From contig JALECJ010000255.1 of NCBI GenBank assembly GCA_023515745.1, positions 1,436,001 through 1,500,000 on the forward strand: 64,000 nucleotides of DNA. Reading direction: 5' to 3'. Below are positions 12,262-23,533 of the stretch, piece after piece (within the stretch, counting starts at the first letter, position 1; every line of letters starts with the position of its first letter). Under the pieces are notes generated by a model. It worked only from the letters and a program-made list of their open reading frames with translations. It was not told the DNA's origin and ran no database searches. The translations under genes and the position numbers were made by a program. Source of the stretch: Amoeboaphelidium protococcarum (taxonomy: Eukaryota > Aphelidiomycota > Aphelidea).

Positions 12262-13224
12262 ATGATTAGCAACTACTAAAAGGACGATTAACCGCTGACG
12301 GGAATCTAATAAGCTATTAGTGGAGGAGTTGCGGGCCTTGTCAGCAGATTTGTAGTTTCGCCTCTAGATGTTGTCAAGATTAGATTACAGATATTTTAGT
12401 ATTAGTAGCGATAAAACATCTTCTCAGTGGTGCGTGACATTTATCACAGAGAGGGTCTGACTGCTTTCTGGAAAGGCAACTGGTCTGCTGAATGGTTGTA
12501 CTTGACGTATGGCGGAATACAGTTCAGCTCTTACTCGGTATATCGATCTTTTATGAGTTCCTACTTGGACCGTGACGATCGTCTTTAATCGTACACTGCA
12601 TCTATTTGTGGAGGATTGGCCGGATCTACTGCTACATTTTTTTCATACCCCCTGGATACTTTACGGACGCGTTTTATAGCTTAGACATCACACGTACAAG
12701 ATTAGCGATAGTATTAGAGAGTTATTTAAGCTGTTGGATTGATTTATTAGACGGAGGGAGTTGGAGGCTTTTATCGAGGTTTCGCTGCTAGTGTAATGTA
12801 AATCTTCCCCTATATGGCAATAGTCTTTTAGTCATATGAAAGCTTACAACTAGCACTATCAACACCAAATGCTCAAAAGTTTCTTAATTAATACAATCGG
12901 GATTTCGTATGTGGTGCTCTCTCTGGCGTAATTGGTAAAACTTGCGTGATGCCATTGGATACGATTAGGCGAAGAATGCAGATCTAGGCTCCTTAATTTC
13001 TAACGTCCATACAATCTCCGGATAGCCAGATGCTTGCTAGAAATTATATACAAGTTGATTAAAAGGTGAAGTTCTTCCGAGTTGGATACCGTATCGTGAT
13101 GGAGGAGGGATGGCGCGCGCTATTTCGAGGCTTGTTACCGGCATTGCTGAAGAGTGCCCCAGGTACTGCCACTACCTTTTTTGTGTATGAAAGAATGAAA
13201 AGCTTATTTAACAAAAATAGATGA
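12262..13224 (+). CDS. TPC1: Mitochondrial thiamine pyrophosphate carrier (SLC25A19/TPC1 type)
   Basis: Inner-membrane carrier of 320 residues with three SLC25 repeats: PLDVVKIRLQ, YPLDTLRTRFIAQ and MPLDTIRRRMQ, each followed by an EG...F(W/Y/F)(K/R)G motif (EGLTAFWKGNW, EGVGGFYRGF, EGWRALFRGLLP). The second repeat's RTRFIAQ, the FPYMAIVFQSYE stretch after repeat two and the overall pattern match thiamine pyrophosphate carriers (RTRFAAQ, IFPYAGLQF). It would import the cofactor for pyruvate and oxoglutarate dehydrogenases. Substrate assignment is from resemblance. Gln is often encoded by TAG/TAA. Confidence 0.85.
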
Positions 13225-13272
13225 AATATGTACAGTATAGTATATGAATAATCTATATTCTCTTTCAATTCA

Positions 13273-14433
13273 TCAACTAGCCATCGCAACGAATGGGTGC
13301 TCCAGAGCTTCTGAAACAGTGAGCCTACGATCAGGATCAGCTGTAAGACATTTCGACACAAAGTCATAGAAATGCTTTAGCAACTTAATATCAATACTTT
13401 TATAAAGAAATGCACGGTTCAGAAAATCTTGGCCAAGAAAACCTTTAAATCTACCAGTAATATCATCAAATCGGCGCAACAGAGCTTTATCCATATAAAC
13501 CTCATCATCTAAACTAGCATCACTCTACGAGTCAATATAAGAAACTTTGAGGGTTTTAAGCGTCTCGGTTATATATTTATCTAGCTATTAGATGCCTTAA
13601 GGATTCCATATTGTAAACAGAGTGAGACCCAATGACCACATATCAATAGCAGTTGATCCGCGTCTAAAAAGAGATACTTCAGGCGCTTAGTACAACCTTG
13701 TCCCCACTTTCCAAAGCACTGATTGTTACTGGTCAAATATTACGCTGTGAGAGTAGTCTCCTAGAACAGCGTAGTATTATAGTTATTGCGACTGATCATC
13801 ATAGACTTTACGCAGTTATATATTCTCAGGCTTCACATCATTATGTACGATGGACATGGAATGGAGATAACGGAGGCATTACAGAGTTTACTTGCCGACC
13901 TGCTACGCGAGTTTCAATATAGTTGCAGGATCGGATTTTGCGAGTACATTGACTTCCATATGAGCATCCTTTTAAAATAAAGGCATAACTAGAATTGCCT
14001 ATTCTCCCAACTCGTACGCATTTATGAGAGAAATACAATGGCTTGAAGGATCTTTAATGCTTTTCATTGTTTAAAGCTCTGTATTTAACTGCTACAACCT
14101 CACACGCCAATACCTAACAGGCGCATTTCGTTTAATGATTTTCACAGCGACGCTCAGAGATTTTCGCGAGCACATATCAGTCGCAGAATATACAGACCCA
14201 GCAGCGCCTTCACCAAGTAATTTATCCAGTCTATACCTGTATGCAACCGCTGCACCAATTTGCGGTATTGCATAAAAGCTTTTATAGCAAATCAATTTAT
14301 GGCTACGAATTTGTGACCTTTCATGATCATCAAGCCGATCCCAGATCTACTATTTACGGTTATCATCAGTAATTATAGAGCAGTTAGCTGCCATCATCAT
14401 AAGGAAACAGAATAAAATTGTAAAATACGCCAT
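13273..14433 (-). CDS. Serine/threonine protein kinase with N-terminal signal peptide
   Basis: 386 residues, one exon. The protein starts MAYFTILFCFLMMMAANCS, a strong hydrophobic signal sequence, so it should enter the secretory pathway. The kinase domain follows from about residue 70: glycine loop LGEGAAGSVYSATD, beta-3 lysine AVKIIK, catalytic loop VHNDVKPENIQL (HND instead of HRD), metal site GDYS (DYS instead of DFG), activation-segment end RLYQAPEVS, helix F DMWSLGLTLF, and C-lobe DPDRRLTVSEALEHPF. The catalytic Lys and both Asp are kept, so activity is plausible, but HRD and DFG are altered. No transmembrane helix after the signal is evident. It may be lumenal or secreted. If this organism is a parasite or predator, an effector role is possible (inference). 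The start is supported by signal-peptide logic only. Confidence 0.8.
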
Positions 14434-14635
14434 TTGAATGTCATGCAAATATATTAAAAGTATAAAAACAATGTGGTATAAAAATTTAGTTTATGAGTTT
14501 AAGATCTTCACGAGGTTGCAGAATCACATGGACATCGATGACCGAAGCCAATAAATTTGACCTGTCCAAAAGTAAGCTCAAGAGCCCAAGAGACGAAGGC
14601 TAATCGGCACTGATATAATACTTTCATTGCCATAT

Positions 14636-17357
14636 TCATTTATCGAAACCATTGGCAGCCAAATTTCCTTATTCGACCGTCTTTGATAATAAACTTAACT
14701 ATTCTGTAACTGATTAAGATTCAGAATGATCAAATGTCTTGTATAGTGAGTGACAATCAGCCACGAAAGCGTGAACATCGATAAACAGCTAAGCCCTGAT
14801 TTTATCTTCATCGCTCACCTTGCCACCTGGACCGCCGCCGACTGGACTGACTCTTGCACTGCTGCTTTACAATTTCTTCAAGCTATCCTCCACGTACTTT
14901 AAATTAGTCAGTAAATCTTCCAATAGCTGACGATATGAAGAAGCAACGTCAATCACGACATTATTGCAGACTGTCTCAGCCTAAAAAGTATCATCCGAAA
15001 GCCGAACATTCTTCGCAGCGTTGAGATAAGTGTTCAGCTGAGCCAAAATTGTAGACTCTCCAAACTGATTCTTAACGAAGTATGACGCTTGCTTCGGTAC
15101 ATCACGCCCAGTTCTTCTATACTGTGCCGGTATTGTCTTGACTTGCTTTAAGACTTCAACACCAGATTAGGATAGAGATTGAGTTAAGATTTACTGCAAT
15201 TGAGACAATGCATTGTCACTATCCTATTACAATTTAAACTTTTGCACTTAATTATTCGACTATTCTTGAACATCTTCCAAAGCATCCGCTGGAATAAATT
15301 ACTTTATATGAGACTCAAATACTTGACTTAGTTCTTTAGCAAAACGAGAGTATCCGTGGATAAGATAAAAGCAAACGGCCCAAACTTTCTACCGAGGCAA
15401 AGCACCTCGACTCAGAAGATCATCATTTGCGCGTTAAGGAAGAGCAGGTGGATTAGAAACCGCATCTCTACCGCCTTCATCTAAATTTCCATTATTAGTA
15501 CTTAAGCAAAGACCATCACTCAAATACTTTACGTGTCTCTGTACTCTGATTACTATTTACAACGTGAATCTCCACAACTTTGGAGTGAGAACATCAATAT
15601 AAAACTATTATTTATCCCAGATTTGCCTGACTAAAGTCTATGCCGCATTTATAAATTAAGGAATCTCAGTCTAATACTTACTTCCATCTTCAGCTAATCC
15701 ACTTATAACATCACCTAAGGATGGCAGACTCTTCTCCAACTCAAAGGCCACCTACTTGAACACCATCTGAAAGTATACACCGACAGAAAACTTATCCAAG
15801 AGTTAATCAACAGCTTGTTGAGATGAAGATTGAAAACTATCTGTAACAATCCTTCTACTCTTTAAATCTTTCAATGCTATAGACATCAACAATGAACAGA
15901 ATTTTTAACACTGCGTGTATCGACATTAAAATTATTTGATATTAATAAGACTAAAGATATCATATCTTCCATCAGATTAGGCTATGAGTTTTAGAACAGG
16001 CTCAATGACAGCAGCATTCCATAAATCAAAATACTGAATGTACTTGTTATCCATTAAATCCAACACGGACTTCACTTCCGCAGCGATCACAGCCAATATG
16101 GAACTCAGACAAGTCTCAAAATCTTTAGACTACTGTACACAATTCTCAATCTTGATCTTGAACTTGGCATCGTATATAACTTGAGCAACTGTATGATTAA
16201 TTAATTTCTTAACCATCCTGTGAAGCACAATTCAAGTGCTAAACGGGAAGATTCTAGTACAAAAAGGCGAAAGGGAGAGTTTCAGTACGAATAGAAAGGT
16301 GTGAGAACAGTTTCACTCATGCGGACTTCTATCGTATTCTGTATCGCTCCATTATTTCAAAAGACTTTTGACGCGTTTTACAGCACAATATTACTGTTGT
16401 GTTGAATTGTTTAATGACAGTTCGAAAGAGACATGGAGCAGTTTGGTTTTGTTAAATTTGCCTGACAACTTTGCCAATGACTCTCGAATTGTCAATTACC
16501 GGTCGCCAATTATGCTCAGATCTAAATGTTTTTTATCATTACGTTTAGGATATAGTAGTAAAACAAAAATTTAATACTCATAAGATGGGCTTCCATATCA
16601 TGAATCAATTTCATTATTAAAAATCAAATTGACGCGATAATGTCATGCAGCAGTCGAGTATTCTGTTCAAATCTCCGCTTGAAACGGTCAGTTTTAATGC
16701 ACTCTATAAACTTCGCTCTAATTACACTAGCACAGTCTGCAATGCTTGATCTATAAATGGCTGAGATTACCGCACAAATGCCCAATTTTAATATTACGCA
16801 TTACTAGAATAAGATTGGTGCCACTATGCAATCATTTTACTGAAGGCCTCTAATTATTCCATGGACCAGAAATCCTCATCTTTCAATGACTTGACATCAG
16901 TAAGAAGACGCGAAATCTCTGCCAAATTATCATGCATCTTTAACAACACTATAAGTTGTTGTTTTTATGACGCTATTTAAGACTTCTATCGGATAAGAGA
17001 ATCGATTTTGTCGTGCCATTAGCTGATATTCTACGCAATATCCTTCACAGATCTTCCGATCACACCACCCTGGTCGTCAAAATAAGGTACTCTTTCATTA
17101 CTTTTCTTCCCTACTACTGCTGAATGACTACAAATTAAAAGCTAATTGGCTTAATCCGCTATAGACTTGACGCGCTATTATTAAAGTTCAAACTGCTCAA
17201 ACTCTCCATCAATTATCTTGTTACTGGCCTCCTACAGCTACTCCAGCCTTGTCTGCAATGCCTAACTTAGTAGTGCCAACTACATTGTATCATTTCCCGG
17301 GCTTGCCAAGGGAGAGCTCACGATATTATTATTATTATTATTATTTTCGTCATTCAT
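14636..17357 (-). CDS. COG2: Conserved oligomeric Golgi complex subunit 2 (middle exon structure unresolved)
   Basis: Subunit of the COG tether for retrograde vesicles at the Golgi. The C-terminal 526-codon frame (16216..14636) carries the COG2 hallmarks: QIWDKQQFYIDVLTPKLWRF followed by TLQIVIRVQRH; QYRRTGRDVPKQASYFV; and GGKVSDEDKIRAQLFIDV close to the end. The upstream frame (17357..16611, 248 codons) is a coiled-coil N-terminus with a poly-Asn start from an ATT/AAT repeat and ends LNRILDCCMTLSRQFDF, which fits the position just before MVKKLINHTVAQV in the second part. About 400 nt (16217-16613) between them must contain intron(s). One phase-consistent choice is a donor GTGAAACT near 16316 and acceptor TTCACAG just before the 16216 ATG, but I could not place the upstream junction. 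A split into two genes is less likely. Confidence 0.8.
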
Positions 17358-17479
17358 CGTGCTGAATTTCAAAAAGATGAATAATGCCGTTAAAGTTCAA
17401 AAATTTATAGTTGGTTTGTGAAAGAACAAAGTTTCACAGAAGCAAAGACTTGCGAAAATAAAAAATTACCGTTCCTTTA

Positions 17480-17503
17480 TTGCTCGCCCGTAAGGGTGAG
17501 CAA
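17480..17503. repeat. Perfect-length 10-bp hairpin with 4-nt loop
   Basis: TTGCTCGCCC, loop GTAA, GGGTGAGCAA; one G:T pair. It lies about 120 bp upstream of the COG2 start, in non-coding sequence. Function unknown; could be a structured RNA end, a regulatory palindrome or chance. Confidence 0.45.
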
Positions 17504-18332
17504 ACTAATTTGGTCTATCGCGCGTGTGTGAAACTAACAAACAAACCACAGGGGGGGGGCCAAAATAAACCGCGAAATCTTGGGATTTAAAAGTCGATGA
17601 GGAAGAAAGCTATGATCAAACCGATTTCACCATAAAATTTCTCTTGCGCCAAAACCTTGCCACTCGCCGATAGAATTTTTACTTCTCAATTTTTAAGGAC
17701 CCAAAAAGGCATTTGAAGTTTCACCTGCATTTTAGGTGAGGCGCTCACAATCAAGGCCCGCGCGCTCTCTCAAACGAAACGTCGCACCGAGAATGTTCAA
17801 ACACACTGCCTGTCGTCGTGACTTTAATCCCACCTCAGAAACTGTGTTGTTCGGAAGTAAGTCGATGTCAGTAGTATGTCGCTGACTTATGAAAAATTAG
17901 TAGAATTAAGGCGTTGATGTTTATCAACTAACTTTGTTAACATGCCAAACGGTTGTTTAAGCTATTACTGCATTGTAGGAAATTCCACTGAATTAAGTTG
18001 AAGATTTGGAAAGTCTTTACAAAGACATCGACTGATACTATTGAGATTATGTAAATGGGATTGTATAAGTTTATGCCGGATAATTTATACGAAATTCAAA
18101 TTCCTTTCTTCAAATAATGCCAAAGTAAGAACTGGAAGCTGAAAGCTTAAAGGTGGTATGTGATTGAATCTCTTCCGCGGCACCAGCAATGAACAAGATT
18201 TGTTTAATTGCCTAGATATGGCTAATGCAGATACAGCGTGGATGTAAATAAGCACTATCCACCCTTTTGTTATAACTTACGTTTTAATTACTGACAGATG
18301 GATTGTCAAGGTGACGACGGTGTCATGTCAAA

Positions 18333-18530
18333 ATGATTAAAGTATCTGATGCACTTAATGGCACGACACTTCCAAAGGCTTTCATTATACAGTTTATGAT
18401 TACTATTTCCGCTTCGATATTCGTAGTGTTTCTATATCACATGGCGCTTAAGAGAAAGTACAATATATACAGTGTAAATTCATGTATTAGACTATCAAAA
18501 CAAGACCAACTTCCTTCCGTATTAGACTGA
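18333..18530 (+). CDS. Possible small single-pass membrane protein
   Basis: 65 residues from ATG 18333 to TGA. One clear transmembrane helix (FMITISASIFVVFLYHMAL) is followed by a basic KRKY stretch, the layout of small mitochondrial inner-membrane subunits. No family recognised, and open frames of this length arise by chance in this code. A GTAA after the helix could be an intron donor. Confidence 0.2.
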   Translation: MIKVSDALNGTTLPKAFIIQFMITISASIFVVFLYHMALKRKYNIYSVNSCIRLSKQDQLPSVLD

Positions 18531-19285
18531 CGTTATTTATTTTGAACCAGATATCACTTTGAGGTTTCTCAAAATTGTTCTTCTTCATTATACCTTCAAG
18601 CCATAGAAGAGAAACTTCAGTATAAGATTGGTGACAAAAAAACCAGTGGTTATTCGTTATTGAAGCTTTCAATCAAACGCGTAACATGAGCTGACTTATA
18701 AGTATGCGCTCTGTCTGGCGTGTATCTCTCTCACACAAAAGCGTACTTAGCTAAACCGATATAAAGAGCTTCGAAATACGGTTTCAATCAAATAAATTGA
18801 TAAACATATGAACGTCTTTGTATCACTCAGTAAGGTGAACGATAGCTTACTACCAAAATCAAAAAATGAGGTTCGCTTCGACCATTCGAACAAATAAAAC
18901 CATCGTTCTCTGAGATATTAAAGCACGTTTCTGTGTGTCTATCTGATCGAGCGAAAGCGAAGATTACGTTACTAACGGGCGAGCTGCTAGGCATCGCCTA
19001 CTACTATCTTACAACACAACGATCAATTTTATCTCCCATGCCGTATTCAGTGATAACAGTAGCACTTGTGTCCGACACAAAAGAGGATATCATCTATAGA
19101 TGTAACATCGATCCTTCTACAGACTTTAAACGTCTAATCACATCAGTCTGATTGATCTCAGCTCAATCACTATTGGTCGAGATGTTGAGTAGCACCAAAT
19201 CTGGTGACCACCATCCCTATCTCATTGTTTCATTTCTCAAAAAGCTGATACCAATACCAAAATTATCTTATATACCTGCCGCATT

Positions 19286-20356
19286 ATGGATATCAGAAAG
19301 ATGATGTCAAGGTAAGAATTATCCATCGCGTTGTTATTCAATTTTATTACAAGACTCGGTTGACGTGAGTGTAGCTCAAACAATCCTGAAACAGCTGATG
19401 GTATACCGTGTGAGAATGCTGCTAAACCCAGTCAACACGTTGCTGATCACGAATTACCATCTTTTAGCACAAGTCATGGTACATCTGCTCACAATACCTC
19501 CTAATATCCTACTCCTACATCATTGCCTCGTTTATATGAAGCTGTGCCTGAAAGTCACATTCTTTAGTCAACTGCAGTGAGTGGTGTTGCGCGTGGCAAG
19601 AGAAGTCTATCAGTGGTTAGCGATACCATGCACAATAGTATCTATGGTGCCCCTTTATAAGTAGTTTAGGACGTGCCTAAGCGATAACGCGTATCAATTG
19701 ATCATGGCAATAGTCTGTATGTTCCCAGCCACCATCCAATTCATCATGTCTCCTCGATGCCTGATTATCCCGTGAGACGTCCTCCTGCACCTGCTTCTGC
19801 ACTTTAAATACACGCGTAATAGCCATACCCACATTCGAATTACCCCTAATATCAACCTGTTACTTATGCACATTACCCGCATGTAGTGGCCCAATAGGAA
19901 GTTCATCATGTTAATGCGTAACGGCAATAGTCACCTGTGAAAGATGATAAATCCTCTGCAAGTGAAACTGCCACCTCCTCAAGACGTATCGCTCATATCA
20001 AGAGTGAGCAGCGTCGTAGATCCGTAATCAATGATGGTTTTAATGAGTTGCGCGACGTCCTGCCGCCAGTCGATGCCACCATTGCCAATACCAGACATGG
20101 CGAGAGTAAAGCTGAGCTTCTTAAACGAGCTGCGAAATATATCAGAGACTTGCACAAGCAGCTTGACGCGTCGTAGTAGAAGTCTGATGGTAAGCCTGGC
20201 TCTGTAAAGAAAGCGTCTAAAAAGTCTAAAGCAATAAAAGCAACATAGTAGGAAGAGCACAAAGAATATTAGTAGAATGCCGATTCGAACAGAGAGGACT
20301 CTCGTGATGCATCTCCCTCTGTCTCGGACGCTTCCTCTTCTCAATATGAAAATTGA
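19286..20356 (+). CDS. Basic helix-loop-helix transcription factor
   Basis: 335 residues. Exon 1 (19286..19311, MDIRKMMS) is joined to exon 2 (19375..20356) across a 63-nt intron with GTAAGA and GTGTAG ends. The joined frame is continuous. The first 200 residues are low-complexity, rich in Pro, His, Tyr, Ser and Gln, as in activation domains. The bHLH lies at about 210-270: basic region RRIAHIKSEQRRR with the His-Glu-Arg pattern (H, E, R at basic positions 5, 9, 13) that reads CACGTG-type E-boxes, helix 1 VINDGFNELRDVLPP, loop, and helix 2 SKAELLKRAAKYIRDLHKQL. The tail is charged and Ser-rich. It resembles INO4/RTG3/MLX-type factors; no leucine zipper is evident. Target genes unknown. Confidence 0.88.
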
Positions 20357-21141
20357 GCCATTTACTTCTATCAACTGTTCTATTTAATAATATATACCTA
20401 TTTAAGAAATATAAATCAGTTGTAATGCTAACATTATAGTACTTTATTATTTCTACCGGCTTTTCACATTCGCGGTGTTCATAAGGCGAATATTTATGGT
20501 TGAAGTCTCACTCGACTTTTCGCTCGATAGCAACAAAGTAGGCAAAAAATAGTTTTCAATCAGTTTGAAATAAACTTTAGCTCAACTAACTTAAGTCATA
20601 GATGGGTTAAGATGATCCAATAGATTCATGTAATAACTAATTGCGCGTGGCATCTTAAAAACTTTTAACACAACTGATTAAAATTCCATCTCGTCATAAA
20701 ACGTGCTCTAAAGAGAATGAACTTGGAATACAGTTATCAAACCATTCGATTCATTGTCCACTGTCTTGGTTCACTTTAGAATTAGAATTGTTCAACAGCG
20801 ACAAATGTCGCAGTTTCGGAATGGGTTCATCACCGTGTAACTGCGGCCTAATTGACAGCCATCAATTAACATATATATTTCAAAGCTTAGCATTAACCAA
20901 CGCGTATAAATACTAAAGTAGCTAGCACATGTTCTCTATTGCGTCTGTTGTTTCTTCTAGAGATCTCCACCACCACCGCCAGCCCGGCCCGCCTTCTACT
21001 CAAAGTACAGTATCTCCTCATCTTTTCGTCTCTCTCTCTCGCTCGCTCGCTAGTTTCTTTCAATCGTTCTTTCTTCACTCTCGACAGATCACCGTTCTCA
21101 TTAATTACGACACACTTAAAGTAAAGTCAAAGACATACAAC
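20357..21141. other. Intergenic region upstream of QCR7
   Basis: About 0.8 kb, AT-rich. It ends in a pyrimidine-rich leader with a TCTC/CTCG repeat (about 21029-21055) just before the QCR7 ATG. A frame open upstream of the ATG is 5'-UTR, not a longer protein. Confidence 0.5.
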
Positions 21142-21564
21142 ATGTCTAAATTTGATAGCTTATTTCATTTTAAGGGAATATTTAGATACTTAAAGGTTGG
21201 CAATGCTTTAAAGCAGAATGCTCCGGGTAGTGTGAATGGACTTCTGGAATAGATTGCTAAGCGCAAGATTTAGAATAATCGCTGGAAGAAGTTTGGCTTA
21301 TGGAAGGATGATCTCATCATTGAGGAACACGATGTTACTCAGTAGGCTCTGAAGCGTGTCCCTAAAGAGGTGCTGTACGGGCGCTATTAGAGACAGAAAG
21401 TCGCTTTGCACTACAGTATGTGCAGAAAAGAACTGCCAGAAAGCTAGTGGGTTACTCCGCAGTAGGATAAGAGCTATCTGTTGCCGTTCATTGAGCAAGT
21501 GCTGGCAGAACACGCTGAACGTGAAAAGTACGATTCTGATATATGGGCACGTCAGGCACAGTGA
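21142..21564 (+). CDS. QCR7: Cytochrome bc1 complex subunit 7 (QCR7/UQCRB)
   Basis: Matrix-facing accessory subunit of respiratory complex III, needed to stabilise cytochrome b. 140 residues, matching the family in order: NRWKKFGLWKDDLIIEEHD, QQALKRVPKEVLYGRYQRQKVAL, and PESQWVTPQQDKSYLLPFIE (family: WVKYEEDVPYLEPYI). Seven in-frame TAG codons fall at Gln-compatible sites. ATG 21142, TGA 21562-21564, no intron. Mitochondrial, so the organism has an aerobic chain. A larger reading starting upstream is not supported. Confidence 0.93.
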
Positions 21565-21721
21565 TATTATGAACAATACTATCTCTTTATGCTATTTTGA
21601 TATGACTTTCTATATGTATTTTATCTAATGCGAGTTCAGTAGATTTACTCTTTGTATTTCGCCGCGGGTATTTTTCTCTCCGGCATTCTCAGCGACCATA
21701 CGCGATCAAAAAATAATAGAG

Positions 21722-23419
21722 ATGATTGTGATTTGGCTTGGTTTGTTATTGCCAATGTCTCAGGTGGTGCAGTATCTGTGTGTCGGTCCGTTCCTCGCTG
21801 GATTTGATGGTGATATCTTGCTAGTGATATTAACAATTAGTGCTTGGATCCTGTCATTCATTTAGAACGTGATATTAATAATAGCTGCGTGGAGATTCTC
21901 CATACAGAATCCGACTCATTTACGGATATCTCGCGCTTTATCAATCTTTCAAGGTATGCAGTGAAGATATCATATTAATAGTGATTTTCGTCTTATTGTG
22001 TAGTACTATGTATGATATCAGCGATTGTCTTTCAGTTAATCAGGAATAGCGTTATTTCGTTTGATGCTGAAACCATTTTCTAAAGCGGTAAGTTTTAGCA
22101 CTTGGAAGCACATCACCTTAGTAATCGCGCTTATTTCTGTAGTGGCTTTGGTGTATTAATGTATAAGCGTAGTTTTATTGTCATGGCTTAGACGGAGAGC
22201 TTAATCATCATTTGGAATTTAATTTGAGGATGATCAGGAATTTGACGTTACGGATCTCTTTGTGATTACTATCGCAGTTGCTGCTCTGTATCTGTCAACG
22301 TCTAGTTTACTTTTTACTCTGTGGCTTGAACCGCATTTATCTGCATTTGACAGCGTCTACTTTCTGGTGACATCCTTTACATCGATTGGTTATGGAGACA
22401 TTGCACCAAGCGGAGGCGTATCCAGAATTGTATTTGATTTCGTATCGCTGGCTGGCCTTCTCCTGTTTGGATTATCCATTTACTCTATTCGTAGAGTGGT
22501 ATTGATGCATCTTACTAGTCAATTACAGTACCGCCTGACTGATCTTTTAGATTCTTGGCTGCACGTTGTAGACTCTGGCTTGGATGTTGAAGGATAGGCT
22601 TTACTACACGCTGTGAATGCAGATGATTTCAATAATGAATTTACTGATAGTTAGGCTACTTGGGTACGGGATTTCAGGTGTGATTTGAATAAAGCCTTGT
22701 CAGATCAGGGTCATAATAATGAACGTGCAGAGAGATCTTTGGAGCCAAATAGCCAACGTGAAGAGGAACATAGTGGTGATTATTTCTCTCTGATCTAATC
22801 TCAGCAACGACATCGAGTGCGGACAATGACAGATTGTTTCTATCATGGAAATTAAGGTTTCTAGGAACAGTATCAGCGCAATGAATCGAAAAATTGTAAT
22901 AATGGACATATTAGAGAATTTACTATGTAACCGAGTTCATCAAGTAGATTTGTGATTCCCTTGACTCCGAGTCTGCGACAACGGTTCTAGACTGTTATGA
23001 CTATGCCTGTCGTGGAACCAAAGACTATGGTGGATCAGATAGGCGCTATTTTGGAGGATTAGAATGATGAGCACGAGTTGCAGTGTCGGTTGATTGTGAT
23101 GCAAGCATTGAAACGCGCTTTGATACGTCGATTTGAGCTACTTCTGATCATTGTAAGTGTTTACTGGATTGTGTTCTGTGTCTCCATGATGCTTGCTGAA
23201 TCGTGGAACTTCTTGGACTCTTTTCACTATGTCTATGTGACTGTAACAACTATTGGTCTGGGTGATATGAAACCGGCGACTTTTTATGGTAAAGTGTCGT
23301 TTATGAGTCATTTGCTTGTGGGATTGCCACTTATCACGTACTTTGGATCTTTAACAGCTGAGTTTTTATCTATACAGTACCGAATGAGGAAGCTTTAAAC
23401 ATAAGTAGTAGAAGGATGA
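21722..23419 (+). CDS. TOK1: TOK-type outward-rectifying K+ channel (8 TM, two pore domains)
   Basis: 530 residues in three exons: 21722..21953, 22004..22087 and 22143..23419. The introns are 50 and 55 nt (GTATGC...TGTAG, GTAAGT...CTGTAG) and both keep frame. The N-terminal part has about four hydrophobic helices. Then come S5 (FVITIAVAALYLSTSSLLF), pore 1 with TSIGYGDIAP, S6, a long hydrophilic loop of about 220 residues rich in Ser/Gln/Arg, S7 (LLLIIVSVYWIVFCVSMML), pore 2 with TTIGLGDMKP, and S8 (HLLVGLPLITYFGSLTAEF). One GYGD and one GLGD filter with four extra helices is the plan of fungal TOK channels, which carry outward K+ current. It converges on the KHA1-type antiporter 114 bp away. 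The start codon is the least certain part. Confidence 0.88.
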
Positions 23420-23533
23420 ACTTCATATTGCTATCTGAATTGGAAGGAACGAACAACTTTATTTAGTTGAAGACGTATAAATTTTAATTACTGCATGAAT
23501 TGAATGTTTTTAATAGATTTTTGTATAGTAATG

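Larger units (their letters stand above)
17358..19285. other. Long intergenic region with hairpins and no confident gene
   Basis: About 1.9 kb between COG2 (minus) and the bHLH gene (plus). It contains a G9 run (17551-17559), a strong hairpin at 17480-17503, a weaker TCACCT/AGGTGA hairpin near 17722-17741, and scattered open frames of 60-70 codons. One of these (18333-18530) would encode a small single-TM protein. None matches a family I know. Confidence 0.4.

Noticed and set aside
12662-12790. Plus-strand frame near 12606-12791 as a separate membrane protein
   Set aside because: It is an out-of-frame shadow of the TPC1 carrier.
20929-21141. N-terminal extension of QCR7
   Set aside because: The extension is a pyrimidine-rich low-complexity leader; QCR7 homologues begin close to the ATG at 21142.
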